Below are positions 27,830-35,917 of a stretch of 42,133 nucleotides of DNA, piece after piece. The notes beneath the pieces are model-generated. The model ran no database searches and was not told the origin of the DNA. It worked only from the letters and a program-made list of their open reading frames with translations. Origin of the DNA: Acidobacteriota bacterium (GTDB lineage Bacteria; Acidobacteriota; UBA890; WLXD01); the NCBI GenBank assembly GCA_029263335.1, contig JAJCXS010000092.1:1-42133 (forward strand), read 5' to 3'. The first letter of the stretch is position 1. Every line of letters starts with the position of its first letter. The translations under genes were made by a program, and so were the position numbers.

Positions 27830-29005
27830 GTGATCCGACGCAACCTCGAAGAGCCGCTGCGAGCCGCGGCATCGAAGATGCCGATCGTGGCACTGACCGG
27901 GCCGAGACAATCCGGCAAGACCACTCTCTGTCGGGCGGTCTTTCCGGATGTTCCGTACGTCTCGCTGGAGCCGCTCGATACGCGGCGCTACGCGCAGGAG
28001 GACCCGCGCGGGTTCCTGGCGGAGCATCGCGACGGCGCGGTGCTCGACGAAGTGCAGCGCGTTCCGGACTTGTTGAGTTACCTGCAGGGGATCGTGGACG
28101 AGGACCCGGCGCCCGGGCGATTCATCGTCACGGGATCGCAGCACTTCGGGCTCTCGGCGGCGATCACGCAGTCGCTCGCGGGTCGGGTGGCGATGCTCGA
28201 CTTGTTGCCCCTCAGCCTGGACGAGGTCATGCGCTTCGATCGCCCTCTGGATGGACTGTGGGAGGTGCTTTGGACCGGGGCGTATCCACGGATTCACGAC
28301 CGTGAGCTGGACCCGGCGGCTTGGCTGGCCGACTACGTGACCACGTACGTTGAGCGCGACGTTCGGCAGGTGCTCAATGTTGCCGACCTCGAGGCGTTCG
28401 CCACCTTCGTCGAGCTTGCCGCGGCACGGACCGCAAACGAGATCCATCTGTCCGGGCTGGGCGCTGATGCGGGAGTCAGCCACAACACGGCGCGAGCCTG
28501 GTTGTCGGTCCTGGAGACGAGCTTCATTTGCCACCGAATGCGGCCCTGGGTGCGGAACGCACGCAAGCAGCGCATCAAGTCGCGCAAGCTTCACTTCCTT
28601 GATTCCGGGCTTGTATGCCAACTGCTCGGGATCACGTCTGGGCAGCAGCTGAGGCGCCATCCGCTGCGGGGCGCCATATTCGAGAGCTGGGTGGCTGCCG
28701 AGATCACCAAGTCGGTCCGGCACCGAGGCCTCCCGGCCCGGCTTTTTCACTATCGGGAAGCGAAGGGGCTCGAAGTAGACGCGCTGCTGGAGGCTGGCAA
28801 CAGACTCATCGCCGTCGAGGTCAAGTCGGGGGCAACGGTGGGAAGCGACTTCCTGCGCGGGCTGGCCAGGTTCGGCGCTACGGTTGCGGCAGACCTCGAG
28901 GGTGACCGCTATGAGCCGCGGCTCATCTACGGTGGTGACGACAGCCAGTCACGGTCCGCGGCGGAGATCATCTCGTGGCGGCGAATCCACGAGTACGAGT
29001 GGTAA
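27830..29005 (+). CDS. AAA-family ATPase with DUF4143 domain
   Basis: The 391-residue protein has the layout of the AAA_14/DUF4143 family. An N-terminal ATPase carries the P-loop GPRQSGKTT (24-32) and Walker B AVLDEVQR (D73, E74), with a sensor stretch FIVTGSQHF. A DUF4143 helical region follows. A C-terminal PD-(D/E)xK-like core shows E315-V-D317 and E330-V-K332 (AVEVKSG). Members are widespread and mobile between genomes; no firm function is known, though the nuclease-like core suggests DNA- or RNA-related roles. The start is GTG at 27830, just after the palindrome. The gene converges with the oxidase-operon tail, 12 bases apart. Confidence 0.88.
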   Translation: MIRRNLEEPLRAAASKMPIVALTGPRQSGKTTLCRAVFPDVPYVSLEPLDTRRYAQEDPRGFLAEHRDGAVLDEVQRVPDLLSYLQGIVDEDPAPGRFIVTGSQHFGLSAAITQSLAGRVAMLDLLPLSLDEVMRFDRPLDGLWEVLWTGAYPRIHDRELDPAAWLADYVTTYVERDVRQVLNVADLEAFATFVELAAARTANEIHLSGLGADAGVSHNTARAWLSVLETSFICHRMRPWVRNARKQRIKSRKLHFLDSGLVCQLLGITSGQQLRRHPLRGAIFESWVAAEITKSVRHRGLPARLFHYREAKGLEVDALLEAGNRLIAVEVKSGATVGSDFLRGLARFGATVAADLEGDRYEPRLIYGGDDSQSRSAAEIISWRRIHEYEW

Positions 29006-29017
29006 CGCGGCGGGTGC

Positions 29018-29569
29018 CTAGCCCTCTTTGGGCCAGTCGGTCTCGCCGGAGAACTCGAAGCTGCCAATCGTGAGTTGCCCGCCGCCCACCATGCCCGTGG
29101 CGGGGGCGGCGCACTCGCCGGCGCCGGCTACGCGATACGCCTTGGTGGCACCGTCATCCTCGATCAGCTCATGCTCGGTCACGGTGACGGTGCAGGCAGC
29201 CCGGAACATGTCATCGCCCACAGCATCGCCGGCGACGGCGACATCCACGGGAAGATCCGTGCCCGTGGCGCCTTCGGCCATCTGCTTGATGGTGAAGTTC
29301 AGGCTGAGCGTCGCGCCATCGACGGTGCGGGCGAAGTTCACGCCCACACCCCATCGCGATCCGGCGCCGGTGCACAGAGTTCCGGCGTTGTCCCAGTCGA
29401 CATCGAAGTCGTGCGCACCGGCGATCGTCATGCGAACGAAGCCGCTGCCGTCGTCCATGCACGAAGGCTGTGCGGCGAGGGCGTGACTGCTGGAGGGCGA
29501 CGGCGACAACACCAGGAACGCAGCGACTGCGAGAGTGAGGGCGGCGGACACGACGCGGGGGATGCTCAT
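29018..29569 (-). CDS. Small secreted protein of unknown function
   Basis: The product is 183 residues with a signal peptide (SAALTLAVAAFLVLS, cleavage near A-L-A-A-Q). The mature part is beta-rich with four cysteines: C37 in PSCMDDG, one in GTLCTGAG, one in AACTVTV and one in GECAAP. They could form two disulfides. An AAGGAG just ahead of ATG 29569 is a strong ribosome binding site. The ATG overlaps the stop of the upstream gene (ATGA), linking the two translationally. I do not recognise the family. The layout suggests a small immunoglobulin-like or lipocalin-like exported protein, but this is a guess. Confidence 0.7.
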   Translation of the reverse strand: MSIPRVVSAALTLAVAAFLVLSPSPSSSHALAAQPSCMDDGSGFVRMTIAGAHDFDVDWDNAGTLCTGAGSRWGVGVNFARTVDGATLSLNFTIKQMAEGATGTDLPVDVAVAGDAVGDDMFRAACTVTVTEHELIEDDGATKAYRVAGAGECAAPATGMVGGGQLTIGSFEFSGETDWPKEG

Positions 29570-31218
29570 GAGGTTCTCCTTGCCCCGAGTGCCACGAGAG
29601 CGTCGCGGAGTTTGGGGTGAGTATCGAACAGCGGCACGAAGTCGGACTCGTGACGACCGCCCTTGGCGAGGATCACGGCGGCTAGTTTGCGGCGATCGCG
29701 CTTCGGCCAGGAAGCGGCGTCGACGGCGCAGACGATCGGGCTCCAACGGGTCCACCACAGACGCTGCGCGGGCGATAGGTCGCGTCGATCGACAGCGAGG
29801 GTGTCGGCGGCGTGGGCCGCGCATTCGCGCAAGGCGCGCTCACGGTCGGCGCCGTAGTTCTCGGCCATCCAATGCGAGACGGCGAGGCCGATCTCTCCGA
29901 GCGCAATCTCGCCGATGACGTCGTTGCGTGGTGTGCCGAGTTGGAAGTAGAGGTTCTCGGAGGCCAGCTCCTCCAGGGTGTCGAGCGCCGTGCGATGCGT
30001 CGGATCGACCTTCATGGCGCGCCGTTCCTCACGGACGAGCCGCTTCACATAGGAGCTGCGCGGGCGGAATCCGAGCTTGTAGTAGAACCACCAGGCGCCC
30101 GAGGCGAGCCCTTCGGCATTGCCGTAGCCCAGCTGATAGGGGTCGATGCTGAAGGTGTCGCAGCCGAAGACAGCCTTCCCCATGGACAGCACGCGACCGA
30201 ACACGCGCGCGGCTTCTGCGCCGCGGAAGGTCTCGAACACGTTGTATGCGATGGCGGCCGAACCGAACAGCGCGCTCACCAGCACGTAGCCAATCGGCAC
30301 GCCGTTCTTGATGGTCAGCGCCGCATAGCTGCTCTCGAGCATGAGGCGGCGCTGCGGTTTCAGGCCGAGCAGGCCGAACGCGAGGCCGTCACCGCAGTCG
30401 ACCCAGCGTGCGTCGCTCGCGTCGGCATGGGCGAAGCCGTCGAGATCGCGGGCGCGGGTAACCATGGCACGGCGGCCCAGGTCGACCAGACGCTCGCCGC
30501 GGGCTCGGCTCAGCGGTTGAATCGAGACCGGCGGGCGCAGGATGTCCTCGCGCAGCTTCGGACGCGAGCGCTGCAGCGCACCGTCCTGGAAACTGACGTC
30601 GGCGACCGGGAAGACGTCGTTGCCGCGCGCCGGCGTACCAGGATGAGCATCCAGGCGCAGCGGCACGTCGAGCAGGTCGTAGGTTCTCTCGCGGGTGAAC
30701 TCGTCGCCCGCGAGCTTCCCGATACGGTGTGTCAGGAAGGCGGCGTCGCCACTGTCACCGCGCAGCTCCTCGATCCACTCACGGTCCGTGCGGTCGACCT
30801 CGTCCAACGCCAGCGTTTCCGTGTAGGGCAGGGTATGCGGCAGCAAGTCGAGGAGACGGGCGCGGTTGTCCCAGTCTTCCCAGGTGATGCTCAGCTGTTG
30901 CGGCCAGTGCCGGCTCAGCCAACAGGCCGTGGGCCAGAAGAAGCGGTAGTTGATCGCGGTGCCCGCGATTCCGGAGTCCTCCAACGAGTGGCGGAAGCGC
31001 TGCAGGTCGCTGCGTTCCGCGAATCCTGCCAGGGCAGCTTCGACGGTGCGGAGAAGCTCCGCGTCATCGGGGTACGCACGCAGGAAACAAAGCACCTCGT
31101 GAAGGCGCAGCAGCGCGTCGCTGGTGGCCAACGGGGCCGTGGCCATCCGGGCGACGAGCTTCTGCTTGGCGCGACCGGAGGAGGCCCCGTAGGTCGTGGC
31201 CAGGTCCTCGAGCCGCAT
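29566..31218 (-). CDS. Uncharacterised protein with GNAT-like C-terminal region
   Basis: The product is 550 residues, mostly helical in the first half. Residues 303-385 read like a GNAT acyltransferase core: IKNGVPIGYVLVSALFGSAA (beta strands), FRGAEAARVFGRVL (helix), then NAEGLASGAWWFYYKLGFRP, the terminal N..A..FY...GF pattern of that fold. No classical acetyl-CoA loop (Q/RxxGxG/A) is visible, so activity is unproven. The chosen ATG at 31218 follows an open stretch with possible TTG starts further upstream. The gene lies about 106 bases behind the oxidase genes on the same strand and overlaps the next gene by ATGA. Confidence 0.6.
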   Translation of the reverse strand: MRLEDLATTYGASSGRAKQKLVARMATAPLATSDALLRLHEVLCFLRAYPDDAELLRTVEAALAGFAERSDLQRFRHSLEDSGIAGTAINYRFFWPTACWLSRHWPQQLSITWEDWDNRARLLDLLPHTLPYTETLALDEVDRTDREWIEELRGDSGDAAFLTHRIGKLAGDEFTRERTYDLLDVPLRLDAHPGTPARGNDVFPVADVSFQDGALQRSRPKLREDILRPPVSIQPLSRARGERLVDLGRRAMVTRARDLDGFAHADASDARWVDCGDGLAFGLLGLKPQRRLMLESSYAALTIKNGVPIGYVLVSALFGSAAIAYNVFETFRGAEAARVFGRVLSMGKAVFGCDTFSIDPYQLGYGNAEGLASGAWWFYYKLGFRPRSSYVKRLVREERRAMKVDPTHRTALDTLEELASENLYFQLGTPRNDVIGEIALGEIGLAVSHWMAENYGADRERALRECAAHAADTLAVDRRDLSPAQRLWWTRWSPIVCAVDAASWPKRDRRKLAAVILAKGGRHESDFVPLFDTHPKLRDALVALGARRTS

Positions 31219-31324
31219 CAGAGTTTGCCGTGCGGATCCAGTCAAGATGATGTCCAGTCGGACGCGTGCCCGCCCACAGAACGCCGCGGTCTGTGCCGGC
31301 CAAGCTGATGAGTGCCTGCGCCCT

Positions 31325-31585
31325 CTATTGGTCCGTCGAGGCGCTTTCGACGCTGCGCTGGCCGCGTACCGCATACCAGGCGATCGTGCCAAAGGTCGCG
31401 ATCGGCACCGCCAGCAGGAAGAGAATGCCGCTTCGCAGCGCTGCGATTAGTGGACCAGCCTCGCCGTCGGATAGCGCCCGGCGGCACATGGCGCATTGCG
31501 CCTCCGCCGACTCGGGCCACGCGGCCGCGACACCGATAGCGAAGCCGAGCCCTACGACAATGCAGGCGCTACGACGAAGTCTCAT
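31325..31585 (-). CDS. Small membrane protein with CxxC, oxidase-cluster associated
   Basis: The 86-residue product has an N-terminal signal or anchor (IVVGLGFAIGVAAAWP), then a CxxC pair in QCAMCRRALSDGE. A second hydrophobic helix follows (ILFLLAVPIATFGTIAWYAV) and a short charged tail. The cysteines would lie on the periplasmic side. The ATG overlaps the stop of the subunit IV gene (ATGA at 31582-31585), so it belongs to the oxidase operon. Similar small proteins occur beside cox genes. A role in metal handling or thiol exchange during oxidase assembly is plausible but inferred. Confidence 0.7.
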   Translation of the reverse strand: MRLRRSACIVVGLGFAIGVAAAWPESAEAQCAMCRRALSDGEAGPLIAALRSGILFLLAVPIATFGTIAWYAVRGQRSVESASTDQ

Positions 31586-31896
31586 CGAACGAAGATACCC
31601 TGCGCCATTTCATAGATGCGGTGGGCGTCGACCACGCTGAGGCCGTACAGCAGCACTCCGAAGCCGAGCGCGCAGACCACAACGGTGACTACGAGATCCA
31701 TGCTCTCCTTGGCCAGATGCATGAAGATGCCGCCAATCAGGGTGGCCTTGGTCATCATTGCCAGGAGCATCACGACGACGAACAGGCCGCGTGGCATCGC
31801 CAGCGTGTCGAGGAAGAACATGATCGCGGTGAGCACCAGGAGAACCACCCAGGTGCGCCAGTAGATGCCGAGGTTGGCAGTCTTGGTTTCTGACAT
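31582..31896 (-). CDS. Cytochrome c oxidase subunit IV, prokaryotic type
   Basis: The product is 104 residues with three membrane helices (WVVLLVLTAIMFFLD, GLFVVVMLLAMMTKATLIGG, VVTVVVCALGFGVLLYGLSV). The length and the helix 2 motif MTKATLIGGIFMHL match the COX4_pro/CyoD-like small subunit that stabilises the oxidase core. It follows subunit III by nine bases and overlaps the downstream CxxC gene. Confidence 0.9.
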   Translation of the reverse strand: MSETKTANLGIYWRTWVVLLVLTAIMFFLDTLAMPRGLFVVVMLLAMMTKATLIGGIFMHLAKESMDLVVTVVVCALGFGVLLYGLSVVDAHRIYEMAQGIFVR

Positions 31897-31905
31897 GGTC
31901 GGCTC

Positions 31906-32508
31906 CTAGATGAGATAGAAGAGCGTGAAGATGAACACCCAGACGAGATCGACGAAATGCCAGTACAGACCGGCCATCTCGACATTCTCGGGAGTGGTGA
32001 TGCCCTTCGAAGTGCGTATCGCGGTGGCCGCGTTGACCAGCACACCGATGAGCACATGGGTGCCGTGGAACCCCGTGATCACGAAGAAGTACGACCCGAA
32101 CAGAGCGGCGCCCCAAGGGTTCTCCCAGGGACGTCCCCCAGCGCCGATCAGGTGCGTCCACTCGTAGGCCTGCAGCCCGAGGAAGACGAGGCCGCCGATC
32201 ACCGTCATCCACACGAAGCGGGCGGTCTTGGCACGATCCGAAGACGCCGTGGCGACGGCCGCCGCCATGGTGGCGCTGCTGCTGATGAGCACGAAGGTCA
32301 TCAGGCCGATCAGCCCGAGGTTGAACACCTCGCCGGCTACCGGCCAATCCGAGGACATCGAGCGGGCGTAGCCGTAGCCTGTGAGGAAGCCGGCGAACAG
32401 CAGTGCGTCGCCGACGATGAAGACCCACATCATCACCTTCTTCCAGCCAGCCGCGAATGGGCACGTTCCGCCCATCCATCGGCTTTCGGCGTAGGTCGTC
32501 GTCGTCAC
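31906..32508 (-). CDS. Cytochrome c oxidase subunit III (second copy)
   Basis: The product is 200 residues with five hydrophobic helices. It has subunit III landmarks: MMWVFIVGDALLFAGF, FLGLQAYEWTHLI, YFFVITGFHGTHVLIG and the terminal YWHFVDLVWVFIFTLFYLI. The conserved FHGTHV and WHFVDLVW are the phospholipid- and subunit I-contacting segments of the family. GTG at 32508 is preferred over the GTG two codons earlier because a full Shine-Dalgarno, GGAGGTGA, precedes it; the earlier GTG lies inside that signal. It sits 19 bases after the other subunit III gene. Confidence 0.92.
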   Translation of the reverse strand: MTTTTYAESRWMGGTCPFAAGWKKVMMWVFIVGDALLFAGFLTGYGYARSMSSDWPVAGEVFNLGLIGLMTFVLISSSATMAAAVATASSDRAKTARFVWMTVIGGLVFLGLQAYEWTHLIGAGGRPWENPWGAALFGSYFFVITGFHGTHVLIGVLVNAATAIRTSKGITTPENVEMAGLYWHFVDLVWVFIFTLFYLI

Positions 32509-32510
32509 CG

Positions 32511-32518
32511 TCACCTCC
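32511..32518 (-). promoter_or_regulatory. Ribosome binding site deciding the second subunit III start
   Basis: GGAGGTGA on the minus strand matches the anti-Shine-Dalgarno fully. It overlaps an upstream in-frame GTG (32512-32514), so the GTG at 32506-32508, five bases after GGAGG, is the probable start. Confidence 0.6.
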
Positions 32519-32527
32519 GAGAGTTCT

Positions 32528-33127
32528 TCACGCGAACAGCGTGAGCATGATGATCAAATAGACCCACAAGGCCGCCAGGAAGTGCCACAGCATGGCGCCA
32601 ACCGACATGGGCAAGAAGGCTCGTCGCTCCGATACCGGATCGTTGGCCGAAACGCGCATCACGCGCGCTCCCGCGACCCCGAGCAACGCCAGCCCCGCCA
32701 GCAGATGCACGGCGTGCAGGCCCGTGAGAATGAAGAAGAACGACGAGTGCGGCGTCGAGGGCACACTGATGCCGGCCGCCCAGAGCCATTCCCATGCGGC
32801 CAGCTGGCCGCCAAAGAAGAGCATCGCGAGTACCAGCGTGGTGCCGAGCCAAATGCCGGCCCGGCGCCAGTCGCCCGCCTTGCCCGCTCGTCGGGCCAGT
32901 TCGAGGCTGATGCTGCTGATCACGATAACCAGCGTGTTCAGCCACAGAAACGATGGCAGCTGGATCGCCTGCCAGTCCTGCGAGGTGGAGCCGCGCACGA
33001 TGTAGGCGCTGCTGAAAGCGCCAAACAACATGGTGACCGTGCCCAGGAAGATCCCCATCCCGAGATGGAGCTGGAAGTCGCGTTGCGCGACATCCGGACC
33101 CAATTGGCTGGTGGCGGCGTGGTTCAT
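32528..33127 (-). CDS. Cytochrome c oxidase subunit III (first copy)
   Basis: The 199-residue membrane protein is divergent from the next gene's product but has the same fold. It shows GMGIFLGTVTMLFGAFSSAY, LAMLFFGGQLAAWEWL, FFFILTGLHAVHLLAGL and a C-terminal LWHFLAALWVYLIIMLTLF. It begins five bases after the subunit I stop. Having two five-helix subunit III proteins in one operon is seen in several non-proteobacterial oxidases. One may replace the missing helices of the other, or both may flank subunit I. Confidence 0.88.
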   Translation of the reverse strand: MNHAATSQLGPDVAQRDFQLHLGMGIFLGTVTMLFGAFSSAYIVRGSTSQDWQAIQLPSFLWLNTLVIVISSISLELARRAGKAGDWRRAGIWLGTTLVLAMLFFGGQLAAWEWLWAAGISVPSTPHSSFFFILTGLHAVHLLAGLALLGVAGARVMRVSANDPVSERRAFLPMSVGAMLWHFLAALWVYLIIMLTLFA

Positions 33128-33132
33128 GGCGT

Positions 33133-34875
33133 TTATGCGGTCACCGGCACGTTACCGCCGTCGACCTGTTGGCCGGCGAAGTCATTCTCGCCGCCATCGG
33201 GGCTGTACTCGTACGGCCAACGATGCACGACGGGCGGCGTTGCGAAATTGCCATGCGGCGGTGGCGACGGCAGGCTCCACTCGAGCGTGGTGGCGCGCCA
33301 CGGGTTGGTGTCAGTCACCTTGCCGCGGAACATGCTCCACACGAAGTTGAAGATGAACATGGCCTGAGCCGCTCCAACGACCATTGCGGCGATCGAGATG
33401 AACTCGTTCGACGTTGCCGTCTGCTCCAGGTACTCGTAGCTGCCGAACGCGTAGTAGCGGCGAGGCGCGCCCTGCAGACCGACGAAATGCTGGGTCAGGA
33501 AGATGAGGTAGTAGCCGATGGTCGTGATCCAGAAATGCACCCGTCCCAACGTCTCGTTCATCAACCGGCCGAACATCTTCGGGAACCAGAAGTAGATCGC
33601 GGCGAAGGTGCCGAACACGGTCACGCCGCCGATCATCAGGTGGAAGTGTCCGACCACGAAGTACGTGTCGTGAAGCTGAATGTCCGCCGTGGCGTTACCG
33701 AGGAACAGTCCGCCGAAGCCGCCGGTGCCGAACATGCTGATCAGGCCCAGGGCGAACAGCCCTGGTGTTGCCATCTTCAGGCGTCCTCCCCAGAGGCTGC
33801 CCAGCATGCACACGCCGACGACGGCCATCGGAATGGTGATCAGCAGGGTCGAGAGCGAGAAGTACTCGCCGCTGAACGGGCTCATGCCCGAGACGAACAT
33901 GTGGTGGCCCCACACGATCATGCCGAGGAAGCCGGACAGAATCAGCGACCAGACAGCGATTCGATACCCGAAGATCGGCTTGCGGGTAAACGCGGCCAGG
34001 ATGTCGAAGTTGATTCCCAGCGCGGGGAGAATCAGGACGTACACCTCGGGGTGCCCGAGGAACCAGAACAGGTGCTGCCACAGCAGCGGCGAGCCGCCGC
34101 CAACCTCCACTAGGTTGCCGCCGATGATAAGGCCGGCGGGCAGAAAGAAGGCCGTGCCGGCGTGGCGATCGAACAGCAGCATGATCGCCCCGGCGGTGAG
34201 CGCCGGGAAGGCCAGCAGTCCCATCACGGAAGCGATGAAGAACGACCACACCGTCATCGGCATGCGCATCATGCTCATGCCCTTGGCGCGCATCGAGAAC
34301 ACGGTGGCGACAACGTTGAGGCTGGTCATGGTGAACGAGACGATGAACAGGGCCATCGACAGGAGCCAGACCGACTGACCGAGACCTGAGCCCGGTACCG
34401 CGCCGGGCAGTGCCGACAGAGGCGGGTACGCCGTCCAGCCGGCCGCGGCCGCGCCGCCCTCCACGAAGAAGGCCATGATCATTACCAGGGCGCTGACCAG
34501 TCCGATCCAGTAGGAGAGCATGTTCAGGAGCGGGAACGCCATGTCCTTGGCGCCTACCTGCAGCGGCACGAGATAGTTGCCGAAGCCCGATACCAGCACG
34601 TACGAGATGAAGAAGAACGCCATGATCGTGCCGTGCATGGTGACCGCCGCAAGATAAAACTCGGGCGCCATGACGCCGCTCTGGTAGGCGTTCGGCATCA
34701 ACGTTTCGAGGATCGGCCACATCACGGTGGGCCAGCCCAACTGCAAACGAATCAGCAGCGACAGCAGGCCGCCGACGATCGCCATGGCGAAGCCGGTGAC
34801 GATGTACTGGATGCCGATGATCTTGTGATCGAGGCTGAAGATGTACTTACGAAGAAAGCTCTGGGGTTCTGACAT
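33133..34875 (-). CDS. Cytochrome c oxidase subunit I (aa3-type, A1)
   Basis: This is the catalytic subunit reducing O2 to water while pumping protons. The 580-residue protein has the heme a ligand H81 (TMHGTIM), the CuB/Tyr site GHPEVY (H275, E277, Y279), H324-H325 (VWGHHMF), and the a3/a ligands H410 and H412 (VVGHFHLM). E277 in HPEVY and K299 (FTRKPIFGY) mark both D- and K-channels, the A1 type. TGAGGT precedes ATG 34875. It lies between subunits II and III; no heme A synthase or Sco gene is present in the window. Confidence 0.97.
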   Translation of the reverse strand: MSEPQSFLRKYIFSLDHKIIGIQYIVTGFAMAIVGGLLSLLIRLQLGWPTVMWPILETLMPNAYQSGVMAPEFYLAAVTMHGTIMAFFFISYVLVSGFGNYLVPLQVGAKDMAFPLLNMLSYWIGLVSALVMIMAFFVEGGAAAAGWTAYPPLSALPGAVPGSGLGQSVWLLSMALFIVSFTMTSLNVVATVFSMRAKGMSMMRMPMTVWSFFIASVMGLLAFPALTAGAIMLLFDRHAGTAFFLPAGLIIGGNLVEVGGGSPLLWQHLFWFLGHPEVYVLILPALGINFDILAAFTRKPIFGYRIAVWSLILSGFLGMIVWGHHMFVSGMSPFSGEYFSLSTLLITIPMAVVGVCMLGSLWGGRLKMATPGLFALGLISMFGTGGFGGLFLGNATADIQLHDTYFVVGHFHLMIGGVTVFGTFAAIYFWFPKMFGRLMNETLGRVHFWITTIGYYLIFLTQHFVGLQGAPRRYYAFGSYEYLEQTATSNEFISIAAMVVGAAQAMFIFNFVWSMFRGKVTDTNPWRATTLEWSLPSPPPHGNFATPPVVHRWPYEYSPDGGENDFAGQQVDGGNVPVTA

Positions 34876-34883
34876 CGATGACC

Positions 34884-35702
34884 TCAGTTACCAGCCTGCT
34901 CATCGAGCCAGGTTTCGTACTCTGTTTGAGAGACGACGTTGAGGAAGCCTTGCATGCGGTAGTGGCCGAGCCCGCACAGCTCGGTGCACGGGATCTCGAA
35001 CCTGCCCTCGCGGGTGGGCACGAACCAGACCGGGATGGTCATGCCGGGCACCGCATCCTGCTTTACGCGGTGGTGGGGCAGGAAGAAGCTGTGAATCACG
35101 TCGATCGATCTCAGGGTGATCTTCACCGGGCGATCCACCGGCACGGTCAACTGGTTGATCGAGACGAAGTCGTCGGCCGCGGCGGGATCGTTGCTGTCGA
35201 GTCCCACCGGGTTGGTCGGCGTGATCAAAGCCACGTCCGTGCGTCCGAACACGCCGTCGCCGCCGGGGTAGTGGTTGTTCCAGGCGAACTGCTGCCCGGT
35301 GACCACAACGTCCACCGCATCGGCCGGGATCTCGCCGAAATACTCGCCGAAGACCGGCAGCCCGATGGCGAGAACGCCGCCTTCGGCCGCCAGCGCCATG
35401 ACCAGCCCAAGCGTGATCGCCACCCGGCGTTCCGCCTTCGACGATGCCAGGCGGGCGACCACGGAGTTGCGGCGGCTGCCCTGCCAGATGAAGAGAGCGA
35501 GCACGAGATGTCCAATCAGGAACATCGCGCCGGTGACCGCGAGCAAGAACATGATCATCGCGTCGATGCCCACGCCGTGGCGCGATGCGACCTCGGGGAA
35601 CCAGTTGCGCGCCCCGTAGATCGCGAAGCCGACGGAGAGGCCGACGAAAAGAAGCGCGACCAACAAGCCTTCGAGCTTGGGCGCAGATGTACTGTCTGCC
35701 AT
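34884..35702 (-). CDS. Cytochrome c oxidase subunit II with CuA site
   Basis: Subunit II accepts electrons from cytochrome c through the dinuclear CuA centre. The 272-residue protein has all CuA ligands: H204 (DVIHSFFLP) and C239, E241, C243, H247, M250 in PCTELCGLGHYRM. The QQFAWN segment (137-142) is the usual electron-entry region. No fused cytochrome c domain is present. Three hydrophobic segments (about 13-30, 46-74, 93-115) precede the cupredoxin domain, whereas most subunit II proteins have two. It is first in the oxidase operon, divergent from msrP. Confidence 0.95.
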   Translation of the reverse strand: MADSTSAPKLEGLLVALLFVGLSVGFAIYGARNWFPEVASRHGVGIDAMIMFLLAVTGAMFLIGHLVLALFIWQGSRRNSVVARLASSKAERRVAITLGLVMALAAEGGVLAIGLPVFGEYFGEIPADAVDVVVTGQQFAWNNHYPGGDGVFGRTDVALITPTNPVGLDSNDPAAADDFVSINQLTVPVDRPVKITLRSIDVIHSFFLPHHRVKQDAVPGMTIPVWFVPTREGRFEIPCTELCGLGHYRMQGFLNVVSQTEYETWLDEQAGN

Positions 35703-35784
35703 GGACCCACCTTGGACGGTCGGAGGGAGCGCGAACTCGGAAAAGCGAGAACCCGCCGGACTTTTTTTGAGTTAAGGCGACCGT

Positions 35785-35812
35785 ATTAAAGCAGTTTTGA
35801 GCCAAGGTTCAA
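35785..35812 (-). promoter_or_regulatory. Predicted promoter of the oxidase operon
   Basis: On the minus strand TTGAAC (35812-35807) is followed after 16 bases by TTTAAT (35790-35785), five of six matches to the -10 consensus. Transcription would start near 35778, about 75 bases before the subunit II ATG, in a locally AT-rich stretch. The assignment rests on box similarity only. Confidence 0.5.
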
Positions 35813-35917
35813 GCAGATGAGGGAAACCGCCGCCCGGTTTAGCGCCAAGTTACGCCTGACTGATACATTTCGATGGCCGCTGCTGGAGCAGTGCAGACCC
35901 GAATCACGGAGCTCATG

